Shown here: piece by piece, positions 9,241-18,331 of the stretch
How the letters are laid out: each line of letters begins with the position of its first letter
Position numbering within the stretch: position 1 is the first letter of the stretch
Origin: Prosthecobacter sp. SYSU 5D2
Lineage (GTDB): Bacteria; Verrucomicrobiota; Verrucomicrobiia; Verrucomicrobiales; Verrucomicrobiaceae
DNA length: 64,000 bases
Reading direction: 5' to 3'
Assembly (NCBI RefSeq): GCF_039655865.1
Contig: NZ_JBBYXL010000006.1
Location: 359,985-423,984 of the forward strand
Notes under the pieces: generated by a model
Seen by the model: only the letters and a program-made list of their open reading frames with translations
The model's database searches: none
What the model was told of the DNA's origin: nothing
Translations under genes and position numbers: made by a program

Positions 9241-12200
9241 ATGAGAACAACCACTCTGACCGAGGCGCATGGCCGTGCCGTGCGCTTAAGCCGCCCCTTT
9301 CGCATTCTGACAGCCCTGGCCTCTGTGATCGCATTGAGCATGCCGGTCGCGTACTCCCAATCCTCTTCTTTGCAATGGGACGCCAATGGAACCGGTCCCG
9401 CTGTAACGGATGGCCCAGGCACATGGAACACAACTTTGACGAACACCAACTGGTGGAACGGCAGTACCAATGTGGCCTGGGACAACGACGCCAATAACAT
9501 CGCCATCTTTGGCAATGGTGGAGATCTTGGAACGACGGTCGGGGGAGCGACTGTCTCCGTTAGCGGAACAGTTAATGCAGGCGGTCTGCGGTTTAACAGC
9601 ATCATCGTGGGGACCACTCAGAGAGGGTATATTCTCAACGGCGGCACCGTGGCCCTAAGCGATGGAGCCTTCATCCGCATGGAGAACAGCACCTCCAACT
9701 CCGGCGGGAACTCCCGGCTGGTCTTCAATAACTCCTTTGCCGGCAGCAACATCTCCTTTCAAAAAGAGGGTAACGACAGTGCCTTCATCACCCTTTCCGG
9801 TACCAACACCTGGACTGGAACTCTTGCACTGGCTTCCGGCGGCGGTGGCATTTTCTTCAATGTGACGAACATCAATGCGGTTTCCAGTCTTGGTGCCTTT
9901 GAGGTCCAATCAGGCAATACTCTGGTCATCAATCACACACAGACGGATGCCTGGAATGTTCCGCTGCTGCTGACAGGCACGGGGAACGGCTCACGCGGAT
10001 CCATTCGTTTTGACCGCGACCGCACCCTGGCTGGAGAGATCACGCTGACAGGTAACACGGCCATCTCGACCAACTCCGGAACAACTGCACTTACAGGGAC
10101 TCTGGCAGGTAACATTGGCGAATCCGGCGGCAGCCGCACCCTGACCATCAATACGGTAAGCGCCAGCACAGGCACCATTTTACTGAGCGGAGAGAACACC
10201 TTTACAGGGGGGCTGGTCATCAATCGTGGCACCCTCCGGATTGGCAGCACTGGAGCATTGAACCGTGACGCACCAAACCTGCTGACGTTTGCGAATACCA
10301 CAGACAACAAGTTTGTCACTTTGGACGGATATTCAGTGTCAGCGGGCGGTCTTAATACCTTGGGCGTTTCAGATACGGTGACGGTCCAGAATACCAGCCT
10401 CACAGCAGCCACCCTGACCATTCAGAATACGGACACCCAAACTTTCAGAGGCACCCTCACAGATGGCACTGGCGGTGGGGCGTTGTCCCTGGTCAAAACC
10501 GGCAGCGGCACCCAAATCCTGACCCGTGCCAGCACCTATACAGGCAGTACCACGCTCACGGAAGGCACGCTTCAACTGGACTTCAGCGCCCCCGGCGCTC
10601 CTGCTTCCAACATTGGAAGTGCCAGCTCGGCCCTGACCATGAACGGGGGTACCCTTTCAATCACAGGCGGCAGTTCTGCTGCCAACAGCCAGACTTTTAA
10701 CGGCCTCACAGTGGCGGAGGGGGCTTCGACGATCTCTCTTCTCACCAACGTCACTCCTCAGAATTTGGTGCTGAACCTGGGCACCATCACTTCCCAGAGC
10801 AATGGCACCATTAATTTCATCCTTCCTTCCGGTGCACAAAGCGCCACCAACGGCATTCGCACCACCAGTGCCAATGAGGCCAGCGGCATCCTGGGCGGTT
10901 GGGCCACGGTAAACGGCACCGACTGGGCCACCGTTCAGGACGGTAACATCGTCGCCTACACGGACTATGATCTGGTCACGAACTTTGGCACTGGAGCCGG
11001 TGCCATCGGCCCGCTGCCCAATGATGCGACGGCGAATGTGAAGATCGTGGATGGAGGAACCTCTGGCAACATCGCCCTGGGAAATCCCGGCGGTATGACC
11101 GATGTCAACACACTGATCCAGTCCGCGACGGGGGATGCGGTGATCGGCAGCGCCAGCGGTGATACGCTAAGACTCGGGACCTATGGTGGCATTGTCCTGG
11201 CTGCGGGTGCGGGTGATCTGACCATCGGCGCCGCGGCAAACAATGGCAGCCAGCTCACCGCAGGCGGTGCCGTGAGCGGGACCGCCGGGCAGCTTCTATT
11301 TTCCGACCAGGAAGCAGGACAGACCACCACTGTAAACTCAGACATCAATGACAACGGAGCAGGAGGCACCGTGAGCCTTTCCAAAAACGGCCCGGGTCTT
11401 CTGGTGCTGACCGGCACCAGCAGCAACTACAGCGGCGGCACCTATTTAAATGGCGGGATTATCCGGATCGGCGGGGACAACCGCCTGGGCGCCGTCCCAG
11501 CCAATGTAGATGTTGACAATCTGACCTTCAATGGCGGCACGCTGGAACTCACAACCAGCTTTAACCTGAATTCCAACCGTGGCATCACCCTGGAGGAAGG
11601 GGGCGGCAGCATTGATACCCGCACCTTTAACACCACCTATGATGGCGTCATTTCCGGCCCCGGTTCCCTGACTAAAATCACCACTTATCCACCCGGCACC
11701 CAGGCCACTGCCGTCTCCGGCACCCTTACCCTCACCAATGCTAATACCTACACCGGAGAAACCATTGTCCAGAGCGGCATCCTGCTCGTGAATCACAACG
11801 AAGCCCTTGGCAGCACCGCCGCAGGCACCCAGGTGGGCACCAACGGCATCGTGCGTCTGGCTGATGGCATCGTCGTGACCGGTGAAACCTTGACCATTAC
11901 TGGCCCCGGCAACAATGCTGGCAATCTGCAGGTGCATGGTGGAACGGCCGAGTGGGCGGGCAACATCATCCTCGGCACTGATAGTGGACGCATCGGCACC
12001 AACAGTGGCACCGGCACCCTGATTGTCAGCGGTGTCATCCAGGATGGAGCAGGCAGCAAACTGTCCATCAATGGCAATGCGGGAGGAACAGTGGTCCTGA
12101 CGGCCAACAATACTTACACCGGCATTACCGAAATGGTCCGCGGCTTTTTGCGTTTGGGAACAGACCAGGCTCTCAGCTCCCAGACCGTACTGTCGCTTCT

Positions 12201-13230
12201 GACCAACCCGATCGTGACGGAAACGGTGGCTGTGGATCTCTATGGATTTGACCAGACGGTGGCAGGCATCCGCCACGGAGTGACTTCCAACGTGGACAAT
12301 CTTGAGATCACCAATTCGCAGGCTGGGGAAGAATCCACACTCACTATTGACCAGTCCGCCAACTATACCTACAACGGCAAAATCACCGGTAACCTCGGTA
12401 TCATCAAAGATGGTTCTGGCGTTCTCACGCTGACAAATACCTACAATTCAGCAACCCCAACGGCCTCCGTGAGTACGTATACCGGCAATACCATTGTCCG
12501 CGGCGGCACCCTGGCGCTGAGCGGGACCGGCAACCTCACCGGCACTCCCTGGATCCAGGTGGATGAAGGTGCCACCTTCAGCATCTCCGGCCGCACCAGC
12601 GGTGATTACACCATAAACAACCAAGTCCTGTCCGGACGTGGAACGGTCAATGGCCAGCTTATTCTCACCGGCAGCAGTTATCTCACTCCGGGCGATTCCA
12701 CCGGACTCCTTGCGGACGCCGGCTACGGCACCGGTGAGCTGACCTTCAATAATGTCTCCCTCACCGGTGGCACCCCGACCCTGCGCGCTCTCTTCCAGCT
12801 TGGCGGCACCAACAGCCAGCTCGCCGACATCCTTTCCGGTGATGCCGCCGAATTTGCCGATGCGAGCTCAGGCGGGCTCTACGACTCCCTGCAAGTAAAC
12901 GGCACCCTCGGCCTCAATGCCGGAGCTACTCTCAGGGTAGAGTTGCTGGACAGCTACGAACCCGAACTTGGCGACGTCTTCAACCTCCTGGACTGGGGTT
13001 TCCTGGAAGTGGATGCTGACGGTGCCAATGGGGCCGGAGCGTGGACCCTCGCCGACCTGGACCTGAGCGCCGCCAATGCCGCCCTCGGCAACGGCTGGTT
13101 CTTTGAAACCGACCAGTTCCTGCAGCACGGCATCATCTACGTGGCCATTCCAGAACCTTCCAGAATGCTGTTCCTCGTACTCGGCGTCATGGCCGTTTTT
13201 GGCCGTCGTCGCCGGACGCAACTGCTGTGA
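9241..13230 (+). CDS. Giant autotransporter-associated beta-strand repeat protein with PEP-CTERM sorting signal
   Basis: The 1329-residue secreted protein has a long N-terminal signal (hydrophobic stretch ending near SMPVAYSQ) and an extended low-complexity Gly/Thr/Asn/Ser-rich beta-helix body. Autotransporter-associated beta-strand repeats (TIGR02601-like) recur: LSGENTFTGGLVINRGTL, TRASTYTGSTTLTEGTL, LTNANTYTGETIVQSGIL, LTANNTYTGITEMVRG and others. The tail is IPEPSRMLFLVLGVMAVFG followed by RRRR, a classic PEP-CTERM signal (PEP motif, membrane helix, basic cluster). No autotransporter barrel domain is present, so surface delivery likely uses the PEP-CTERM/exosortase route. The ATG at 9241 gives a sensible signal peptide; an ATG at 9181 would add 20 residues. 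Confidence 0.88.
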   Translation: MRTTTLTEAHGRAVRLSRPFRILTALASVIALSMPVAYSQSSSLQWDANGTGPAVTDGPGTWNTTLTNTNWWNGSTNVAWDNDANNIAIFGNGGDLGTTVGGATVSVSGTVNAGGLRFNSIIVGTTQRGYILNGGTVALSDGAFIRMENSTSNSGGNSRLVFNNSFAGSNISFQKEGNDSAFITLSGTNTWTGTLALASGGGGIFFNVTNINAVSSLGAFEVQSGNTLVINHTQTDAWNVPLLLTGTGNGSRGSIRFDRDRTLAGEITLTGNTAISTNSGTTALTGTLAGNIGESGGSRTLTINTVSASTGTILLSGENTFTGGLVINRGTLRIGSTGALNRDAPNLLTFANTTDNKFVTLDGYSVSAGGLNTLGVSDTVTVQNTSLTAATLTIQNTDTQTFRGTLTDGTGGGALSLVKTGSGTQILTRASTYTGSTTLTEGTLQLDFSAPGAPASNIGSASSALTMNGGTLSITGGSSAANSQTFNGLTVAEGASTISLLTNVTPQNLVLNLGTITSQSNGTINFILPSGAQSATNGIRTTSANEASGILGGWATVNGTDWATVQDGNIVAYTDYDLVTNFGTGAGAIGPLPNDATANVKIVDGGTSGNIALGNPGGMTDVNTLIQSATGDAVIGSASGDTLRLGTYGGIVLAAGAGDLTIGAAANNGSQLTAGGAVSGTAGQLLFSDQEAGQTTTVNSDINDNGAGGTVSLSKNGPGLLVLTGTSSNYSGGTYLNGGIIRIGGDNRLGAVPANVDVDNLTFNGGTLELTTSFNLNSNRGITLEEGGGSIDTRTFNTTYDGVISGPGSLTKITTYPPGTQATAVSGTLTLTNANTYTGETIVQSGILLVNHNEALGSTAAGTQVGTNGIVRLADGIVVTGETLTITGPGNNAGNLQVHGGTAEWAGNIILGTDSGRIGTNSGTGTLIVSGVIQDGAGSKLSINGNAGGTVVLTANNTYTGITEMVRGFLRLGTDQALSSQTVLSLLTNPIVTETVAVDLYGFDQTVAGIRHGVTSNVDNLEITNSQAGEESTLTIDQSANYTYNGKITGNLGIIKDGSGVLTLTNTYNSATPTASVSTYTGNTIVRGGTLALSGTGNLTGTPWIQVDEGATFSISGRTSGDYTINNQVLSGRGTVNGQLILTGSSYLTPGDSTGLLADAGYGTGELTFNNVSLTGGTPTLRALFQLGGTNSQLADILSGDAAEFADASSGGLYDSLQVNGTLGLNAGATLRVELLDSYEPELGDVFNLLDWGFLEVDADGANGAGAWTLADLDLSAANAALGNGWFFETDQFLQHGIIYVAIPEPSRMLFLVLGVMAVFGRRRRTQLL

Positions 13231-13446
13231 TCTTTGAGTTATCCCCACGACTTACAAGCTGGTGACTCAGTCATCAATCTAGATCCTCGAAATCGCTCCC
13301 AGGAAAACATTAGTTTATCAGGTTCTGCATGGCAGAACTCAACGGCTTCTGTTTTAAAACACAGCGAGGGACTTAAACGAAGGAAGTTTATTGTACGTTG
13401 TCGAGAAGGAAGGATGGGGAAAAATCCATAACCGCTGGATCCGTCC

Positions 13447-15213
13447 TCACTGTCCGGCGGCGGTTTTGGCCTGGGTCTGGCTCTCAGGGGAGAGGCGACT
13501 GAGGGGGAAGGTGTATTCGGTACCGTTGGTGAGGCGGAGGGTGATTTGGTCGCCGTTAAGCGCTACGAAGGCGGCCTCGATGGTCTTGCCATCGTTGCTG
13601 GTCCAGGAGGTGGGCGCGGCGGCGGTGGCGGGTGCCATGGCGGGAGCGGCGGGTGCGGCGGAGCCGCCGGTAAGGAGGGCGCCCTCTTTAATCCAGGTCT
13701 CCAGGAGGGTCAGCTCGGCCGGAGTGAGGCGGTTTTTGCCTTTCGGCGGCATGACTTCTTCGTCATTGTCCGGCAGCTTGCAGAGGATGAGCATGGTGCT
13801 CTTTTGAGGCTCGCCAGGAATGATGTGCTGGCCGGGGCCGATGGTGGCTTTGAGCTTCTCTTCGGTATCCAGCGCGACCTTGCCTTTTTCCTTGCCGGCT
13901 TCCTCGCTGTGGCACTCGAAGCACTTGGCTTTGAAGATGGGCCGCACCTGGCTCTGATAATCCACGCTGAGGGCGGTGGTGGCGGAGGCGGCGACGAGGG
14001 CAAGGGCGGTCGGGATGGCTTTGTTCATGGTGGGTGGCTGGGCATTAACGGGCTCCGGCGCGGGAATGTTAGCAGAAGTCTCCGTCGAAATGGCGGGCTG
14101 CGCAGCCGGGGTCTGGAGGGTGGCGGCAGCGACGGTGGCGGCCGTGGTGACCTGGAGCTGGGAGGATCCGGGCGCGGTTTGATAATGATCCCGCCAGACC
14201 AGATAACCGAGACCGCTGAGGGCGACGACACAGGCCAGGGCCCAGGCGGTATTGCCCAGCCAGGCGGAGCGGTGCGCTCTGGTGGCCCCCTGCGGCTGCA
14301 AAGGCCGGTGCGACAATGGGTAGCGGTTTTTCGTGGGTGATTTGGGCGCTGAATCGCTGGCTTTCTTTTTTGAACTGGCGGTGGCGGAGAGCAGGGCGGC
14401 GCGCACCTCGCTGGCTTTCTGAAAGCGGCGGGCAGGATCATGCATCAGGCATTTGGAGAGCACGCCGGCGAAGCCATCCGGCAGGCCCTGGCCAGCGGTC
14501 GCTCCGGCGGCCAGCGGTGTCTTGCCGGTGAGGATTTCATGAATGACGACGCCGAGGGAATAGATGTCCGCGCGGTGGTCCACGGGCGCGCCCACGATGA
14601 GCCGCTCCGGCGCGGTGTAGTCCGGCGTGCCGTATTCGGACTCGTCAGGATTCAGCTCCTGGGTCATGTCGCGGGCGAGGCCGAAGTCCACCACCTTCAC
14701 CTGCCAGTCAGGCGTGATGAGGATGTTGGCGGGCTTGATGTCGCGATGGATGACGCCATGCTCATGGGCGTACTGGAGCGCCTCACAAAGCTGCGCAATG
14801 ACGGAGCGGGCGCGCTCCGGCGTGACCTCTCCGGCGAGGGTGCGACGATGAAGGTCTGCCCCTTCTACGTATTCCATGGCCAGGTAAAGGTGCCCGGCGG
14901 AGGTCTGGCCGAAGTCAAAAACCGCGACGATGTGCGGATGCGAAAGCCGGGCCATGGCACGGGCTTCCGTGTTGAAGCGGACGGCATCCTCCGGGTTCTG
15001 CGCGGCCTCCACCGGCAGCACTTTGAGCGCCACAAAGCGGTCCAGATGCGGCTGGTGCGCGAGATAAACGGCTCCCATGCCGCCGATGCCGATGACCTGC
15101 TGAAACAGGTACTGCGGCAGCAGAGCACCCAGCTCCTCCAAAGATGGAAAGGATGAGCCGCCTTGGGTCTCTGGGACCGTGGGAGGAAGTTCATCAGGAG
15201 GTGTCTCGGGCAT
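13447..15213 (-). CDS. Ser/Thr protein kinase fused to PSCyt1-type cytochrome c and SHD1-like domains
   Basis: The 588-residue protein begins with a complete Hanks-type kinase: glycine loop IGIGGMGAVY (41-50), ATP-binding K64 in VALK, HRDIKPAN (157-164), DFG (177-179) and APE (201-203). A membrane helix follows at about 321-340. Residues 396-417 start MNKAIPTALALVAAS and look exactly like a signal peptide. They are followed by a planctomycete cytochrome c (PSCyt1) domain with CFECH (431-435) and the distal MPPKGKNRLTPAE. A C-terminal SLA1-homology (SHD1)-like domain spans about 536-575 (WTSNDGKTIEAAFVALNG). The kinase would sense or signal at the membrane; the haem domain belongs in the periplasm. 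An internal ATG at 14028 could express the cytochrome part separately. Confidence 0.85.
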   Translation of the reverse strand: MPETPPDELPPTVPETQGGSSFPSLEELGALLPQYLFQQVIGIGGMGAVYLAHQPHLDRFVALKVLPVEAAQNPEDAVRFNTEARAMARLSHPHIVAVFDFGQTSAGHLYLAMEYVEGADLHRRTLAGEVTPERARSVIAQLCEALQYAHEHGVIHRDIKPANILITPDWQVKVVDFGLARDMTQELNPDESEYGTPDYTAPERLIVGAPVDHRADIYSLGVVIHEILTGKTPLAAGATAGQGLPDGFAGVLSKCLMHDPARRFQKASEVRAALLSATASSKKKASDSAPKSPTKNRYPLSHRPLQPQGATRAHRSAWLGNTAWALACVVALSGLGYLVWRDHYQTAPGSSQLQVTTAATVAAATLQTPAAQPAISTETSANIPAPEPVNAQPPTMNKAIPTALALVAASATTALSVDYQSQVRPIFKAKCFECHSEEAGKEKGKVALDTEEKLKATIGPGQHIIPGEPQKSTMLILCKLPDNDEEVMPPKGKNRLTPAELTLLETWIKEGALLTGGSAAPAAPAMAPATAAAPTSWTSNDGKTIEAAFVALNGDQITLRLTNGTEYTFPLSRLSPESQTQAKTAAGQ

Positions 15214-15352
15214 GGGGTGGCTTTAACGGTCTTTAGGAGCTAAGTCTATGCCTAGGCGAGGAAGAAAATCGAAACAATTCATAAGCCTGAACTTGAGAAT
15301 TTTCATGATCGCCCTGGCCAGCCAGGATGTGACAGGTTAGAATGAGGACGAA

Positions 15353-16681
15353 ATGAAGGATCAGGCCGCCCTTTCCGCCGCATGGCTGTCGCTGGCAAAG
15401 CGCACGGCCTGGAAGGTCAGTCTGGCTTGGTGGCTGGAGCGGCTGAAGCCGTGGGTTATCGCCGGCAGCGTGGCGGCTTTTGCAGGTATCCTGCTGCTGC
15501 GCCGGGGCGGGGCTGACGTGAGTTTTGAAACCGTGTGGCCCTGGATGGCCGGTACGCTGGGGCTGACCGGGCTGATGGTTTACTTTCTGGCGCGGCCAAA
15601 GTTCATCCTCCCGGAGCAGGCGCTGGTGCGGCTGGAGGCGCGGTTAAAACTGTACAATGCGCTGAGCGTGGCGCTGGCGGGACACGGTGCCTGGCCGGAG
15701 CTGCCCCCCATGGCGGAGGACGGCTGGCGCTGGCGGTGGTCGCAGATCTCCCTGCCGTGGCTGACGGTGGCAGGCTGCATGGCCCTGGCGCTGTGGCTAC
15801 CGCTTACGCCAGAGGCCAATGCCACCCTACCGACCATGGAGCCGCAGGCCTGGGAGCAGATGGAAGAATGGCTGGAGAAGCTGGAGGAGGAAAAGCTGAT
15901 CACGGAAGAGGAAAAGGAGCAGCAGGCGGCCAAGATCGCGGAGCTGCGCGACCAGCCGCCGGAGACCTGGTTCAGCCACGACAGCCTGCACGCCAGCGAT
16001 ACGCTAAAGGAGCAGATGCAGCGGGACATGGCCAAGATGGCGCAAAACCTCAAGACCATGGAGCGCAGCCTGAATGCCCTGCAGAACTACTCAGACCAGT
16101 TTTCGCAGGTGGCCAAGGAGCAGCTTTTAAAAGACCTGGATGAGGCGCTGAAAGGACTGCAAGCCAGCGGCCTGGAGCTGAACCCGGAGCTGCTGAAGGA
16201 ACTGGCACAGATGGACCCGAAGAACCTGCAATCACTGTCCAAGGAACAGCTGGACCAGATGCGTGAAGCGCTGAAAAAAGGTGCGGGAGCATGCCAGGGC
16301 ATGTGCCAGAATCCGGGCTTCCTGGGCGATGGCGAAGGGGAGGACGATGCCCTGGCGATGATGCTGGGAGAAATGGAGCGCCAAGGCCAGCCAGGGCAAG
16401 GAGACATCACGCGAGGGCCTGGTACAGCACCGCTGACCTTGTCCAAAGAAGAGAATGATTTTGGCACCTCCAAGTATGAAGGCGTGACCAACTCCGACCT
16501 GTCCAAGGCGCAACTGGGCACGATGCTGGAACTGCAGGACGGCAAGCATGAAGTGGACAGGACCTACCAGGGAGCAGGCATGGCCGGAGACGCCGCGCAT
16601 CAGGGCACGGGCGGTGAGCAGGTGTGGCGTGAAACGCTGACACCGGAGGAAAAAGCGGTGCTGAAAAGAGTGTTTAAATGA
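15353..16681 (+). CDS. Membrane protein with coiled-coil domain, unknown function
   Basis: The 442-residue protein is not one I recognise with confidence. Two hydrophobic segments lie near residues 38-57 and 63-83 and a third near 132-150. A long Glu/Lys/Gln-rich coiled coil follows (about 165-310, for example EEWLEKLEEEKLITEEEKEQ), then a Gly/Gln-rich disordered tail. The layout recalls DUF4175-type membrane proteins, but that is only a resemblance. The ATG at 15353 follows a GGACGAA purine stretch. It is divergent from the kinase gene (139 bp between starts) and convergent with the aminotransferase gene. Confidence 0.65.
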   Translation: MKDQAALSAAWLSLAKRTAWKVSLAWWLERLKPWVIAGSVAAFAGILLLRRGGADVSFETVWPWMAGTLGLTGLMVYFLARPKFILPEQALVRLEARLKLYNALSVALAGHGAWPELPPMAEDGWRWRWSQISLPWLTVAGCMALALWLPLTPEANATLPTMEPQAWEQMEEWLEKLEEEKLITEEEKEQQAAKIAELRDQPPETWFSHDSLHASDTLKEQMQRDMAKMAQNLKTMERSLNALQNYSDQFSQVAKEQLLKDLDEALKGLQASGLELNPELLKELAQMDPKNLQSLSKEQLDQMREALKKGAGACQGMCQNPGFLGDGEGEDDALAMMLGEMERQGQPGQGDITRGPGTAPLTLSKEENDFGTSKYEGVTNSDLSKAQLGTMLELQDGKHEVDRTYQGAGMAGDAAHQGTGGEQVWRETLTPEEKAVLKRVFK

Positions 16682-16714
16682 GGCCTGGCGTGAAGCACTT
16701 CCTCTCTGCACGAC

Positions 16715-17548
16715 CTATGCTTGGGTGAAAGCGGCAAAGGCTTTCTGGACTGCCAGGGTCACAGGACCGGGCGAGCGGAGAGGCTTGCCGCTGAGCATGG
16801 CGATGGGGTGGACATCACGCGTTGAGGAGGTCAGAAAGGCCTCTTCACACTCCTCCAAAACGGACACGGGCATGGCCTCCTCCAGGCAGGGAATGTCCGC
16901 TTTGGCACAGGCTTCGATCACCAGCTGGCGGGTGATGCCGGCCAGGCAGCCGGAGGACAGCGGCGGCGTCTTCAACCGGCCATCCAGGACGACGAAGATA
17001 TTCGAGCCGGTGCCTTCACAAAGCTGGTCCAGTTCATTGGCCACGACCGCCTCCCCGCAGCCGCGTTCTTTGGCATAGAGCAAGGCACGGACGTTTTCCC
17101 CATAGGAGACGCTTTTCACTCCGGCCATGGCGCCGCGTGAGTTGCGGGTCCACGGGGCGAGGTAAACGTTTTCCGTGGGCGGCCAGGGTTTTAATGGTGT
17201 GGCGACGACGAGAACCGTTCCCTGCCCTGGCCCACGGTCTGAACCCAGCGGGCCATCGCCACTGGTCAGGGTGATGCGGACACGGGCATCCTGAAGCTGG
17301 TTGGCCTGCATGACGGCCTGGATGCTGGTGTTGAAGGTGTCTTCACTGATGCAATGCAGGCCCGTGGTCTCACAGGAACGGACCAGACGGAGATAATGCT
17401 CATGAGCGGCGAAGGGCCGGCCCGCACGGGCGACGAGGGTCTCAAAAACGCCATCTCCCACCAGTAGGCCGTGATCCAGCGGCGACAGGCGCGCTTCGTG
17501 AGCTGGCTGCAAGCTGCCATTGAGCCAAAGAATGGAGGGAGGATTCAT
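16715..17548 (-). CDS. Class IV aminotransferase (4-amino-4-deoxychorismate lyase / branched-chain aminotransferase-like)
   Basis: The 277-residue protein is a fold-type IV PLP enzyme. It has the N-terminal 'DHGLLVGDGVFETLVARAG' region, the PLP-lysine segment VKSVSYGEN, the conserved glutamate in ELDQLCEGTGSNIF, and LAGITRQ near the phosphate-binding loop. These motifs are shared by PabC (folate synthesis), IlvE and D-amino-acid transaminases. The short length and lack of IlvE-specific features favour a PabC-like or D-aminotransferase role, but substrate cannot be assigned. The ATG at 17548 is preferred; upstream codons lack similarity. Confidence 0.85.
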   Translation of the reverse strand: MNPPSILWLNGSLQPAHEARLSPLDHGLLVGDGVFETLVARAGRPFAAHEHYLRLVRSCETTGLHCISEDTFNTSIQAVMQANQLQDARVRITLTSGDGPLGSDRGPGQGTVLVVATPLKPWPPTENVYLAPWTRNSRGAMAGVKSVSYGENVRALLYAKERGCGEAVVANELDQLCEGTGSNIFVVLDGRLKTPPLSSGCLAGITRQLVIEACAKADIPCLEEAMPVSVLEECEEAFLTSSTRDVHPIAMLSGKPLRSPGPVTLAVQKAFAAFTQA

Positions 17549-17706
17549 GTGGGAATGATCATCCTGCGGAGCATGACTGCATTCAAGTGTTGAAAGCCAT
17601 AACAATGCACTCAAAAGGAAGCAGTGATGCGATGACTTAAAGATAGTGCACAGATTGTCTGCTGTGCGCTAATTTTTGCGGTCGCATCCTCGTATAAGCT
17701 GATATC

Positions 17707-18294
17707 ATGTTGCGTCTTGAAAATGTCCAGGGTCAGGAAATTGAACCTCATCTGGACGCCCTGGGGGCACTGCGAATCACTGTTTTCAGGGATTTCCCGT
17801 ATCTGTATGATGGCAGCCTGGAGTACGAGCGGGATTATTTAAAAGCCTATGTGGAATGCCCGCGCAGCCTGGTGGTGCTGGCCTTCCACGGAGATGCTGC
17901 GGTTGGTGCCACAACTTGCATGCCGCTGGCAGATGAGGCTCCGGCTTTTAAGGAGGCATTCATCAAGGCTGGCCTAGACCTGTCCAAGGTGTGTTATTTT
18001 GGCGAATCCATCCTGCTGCTCCAATATCGCGGCCGGGGAATGGGAAAACAGTTTTTTAAACATCGTGAGAATCATGCGCGTTCATTAGGCCTGACACTGG
18101 CAGCATTTTGCGCGGTGGACCGGGCGGAGGATCATCCGCTACGACCGCTGAACTACCATCCGCTGGATGACTTCTGGTCAGCCCAGGGCTACCGGAAACA
18201 GCCTGACATGCAGGCCACTCTGAGCTGGAAGGAAGTGGGTGAAGATGCAGAGTCACCCAAAAAGCTGACTTTCTGGACGAAGGAACTGGGGTAG
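17707..18294 (+). CDS. GNAT family N-acetyltransferase
   Basis: The 195-residue protein has GNAT features: an N-terminal 'ALRITVFRDFPYLYDG' substrate region and the acetyl-CoA motif A in ESILLLQYRGRGMGKQFF (Q/R-x-x-G-x-G/A). It lies 37 bp upstream of a nitrilase-superfamily gene on the same strand. In many bacteria the same two activities are fused in one protein (GNAT/carbon-nitrogen hydrolase). The pair therefore probably acts on the same small nitrogen compound, whose identity is unknown. Confidence 0.8.
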   Translation: MLRLENVQGQEIEPHLDALGALRITVFRDFPYLYDGSLEYERDYLKAYVECPRSLVVLAFHGDAAVGATTCMPLADEAPAFKEAFIKAGLDLSKVCYFGESILLLQYRGRGMGKQFFKHRENHARSLGLTLAAFCAVDRAEDHPLRPLNYHPLDDFWSAQGYRKQPDMQATLSWKEVGEDAESPKKLTFWTKELG

Positions 18295-18331
18295 GCTGGA
18301 CAAGCTTCCTCGTTCCCTCTTTCATCCCCCC

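Noticed and set aside
13234..13431. Short plus-strand frame after the PEP-CTERM gene
   Set aside because: It has no similarity, no ribosome site and atypical composition; treated as spacer.
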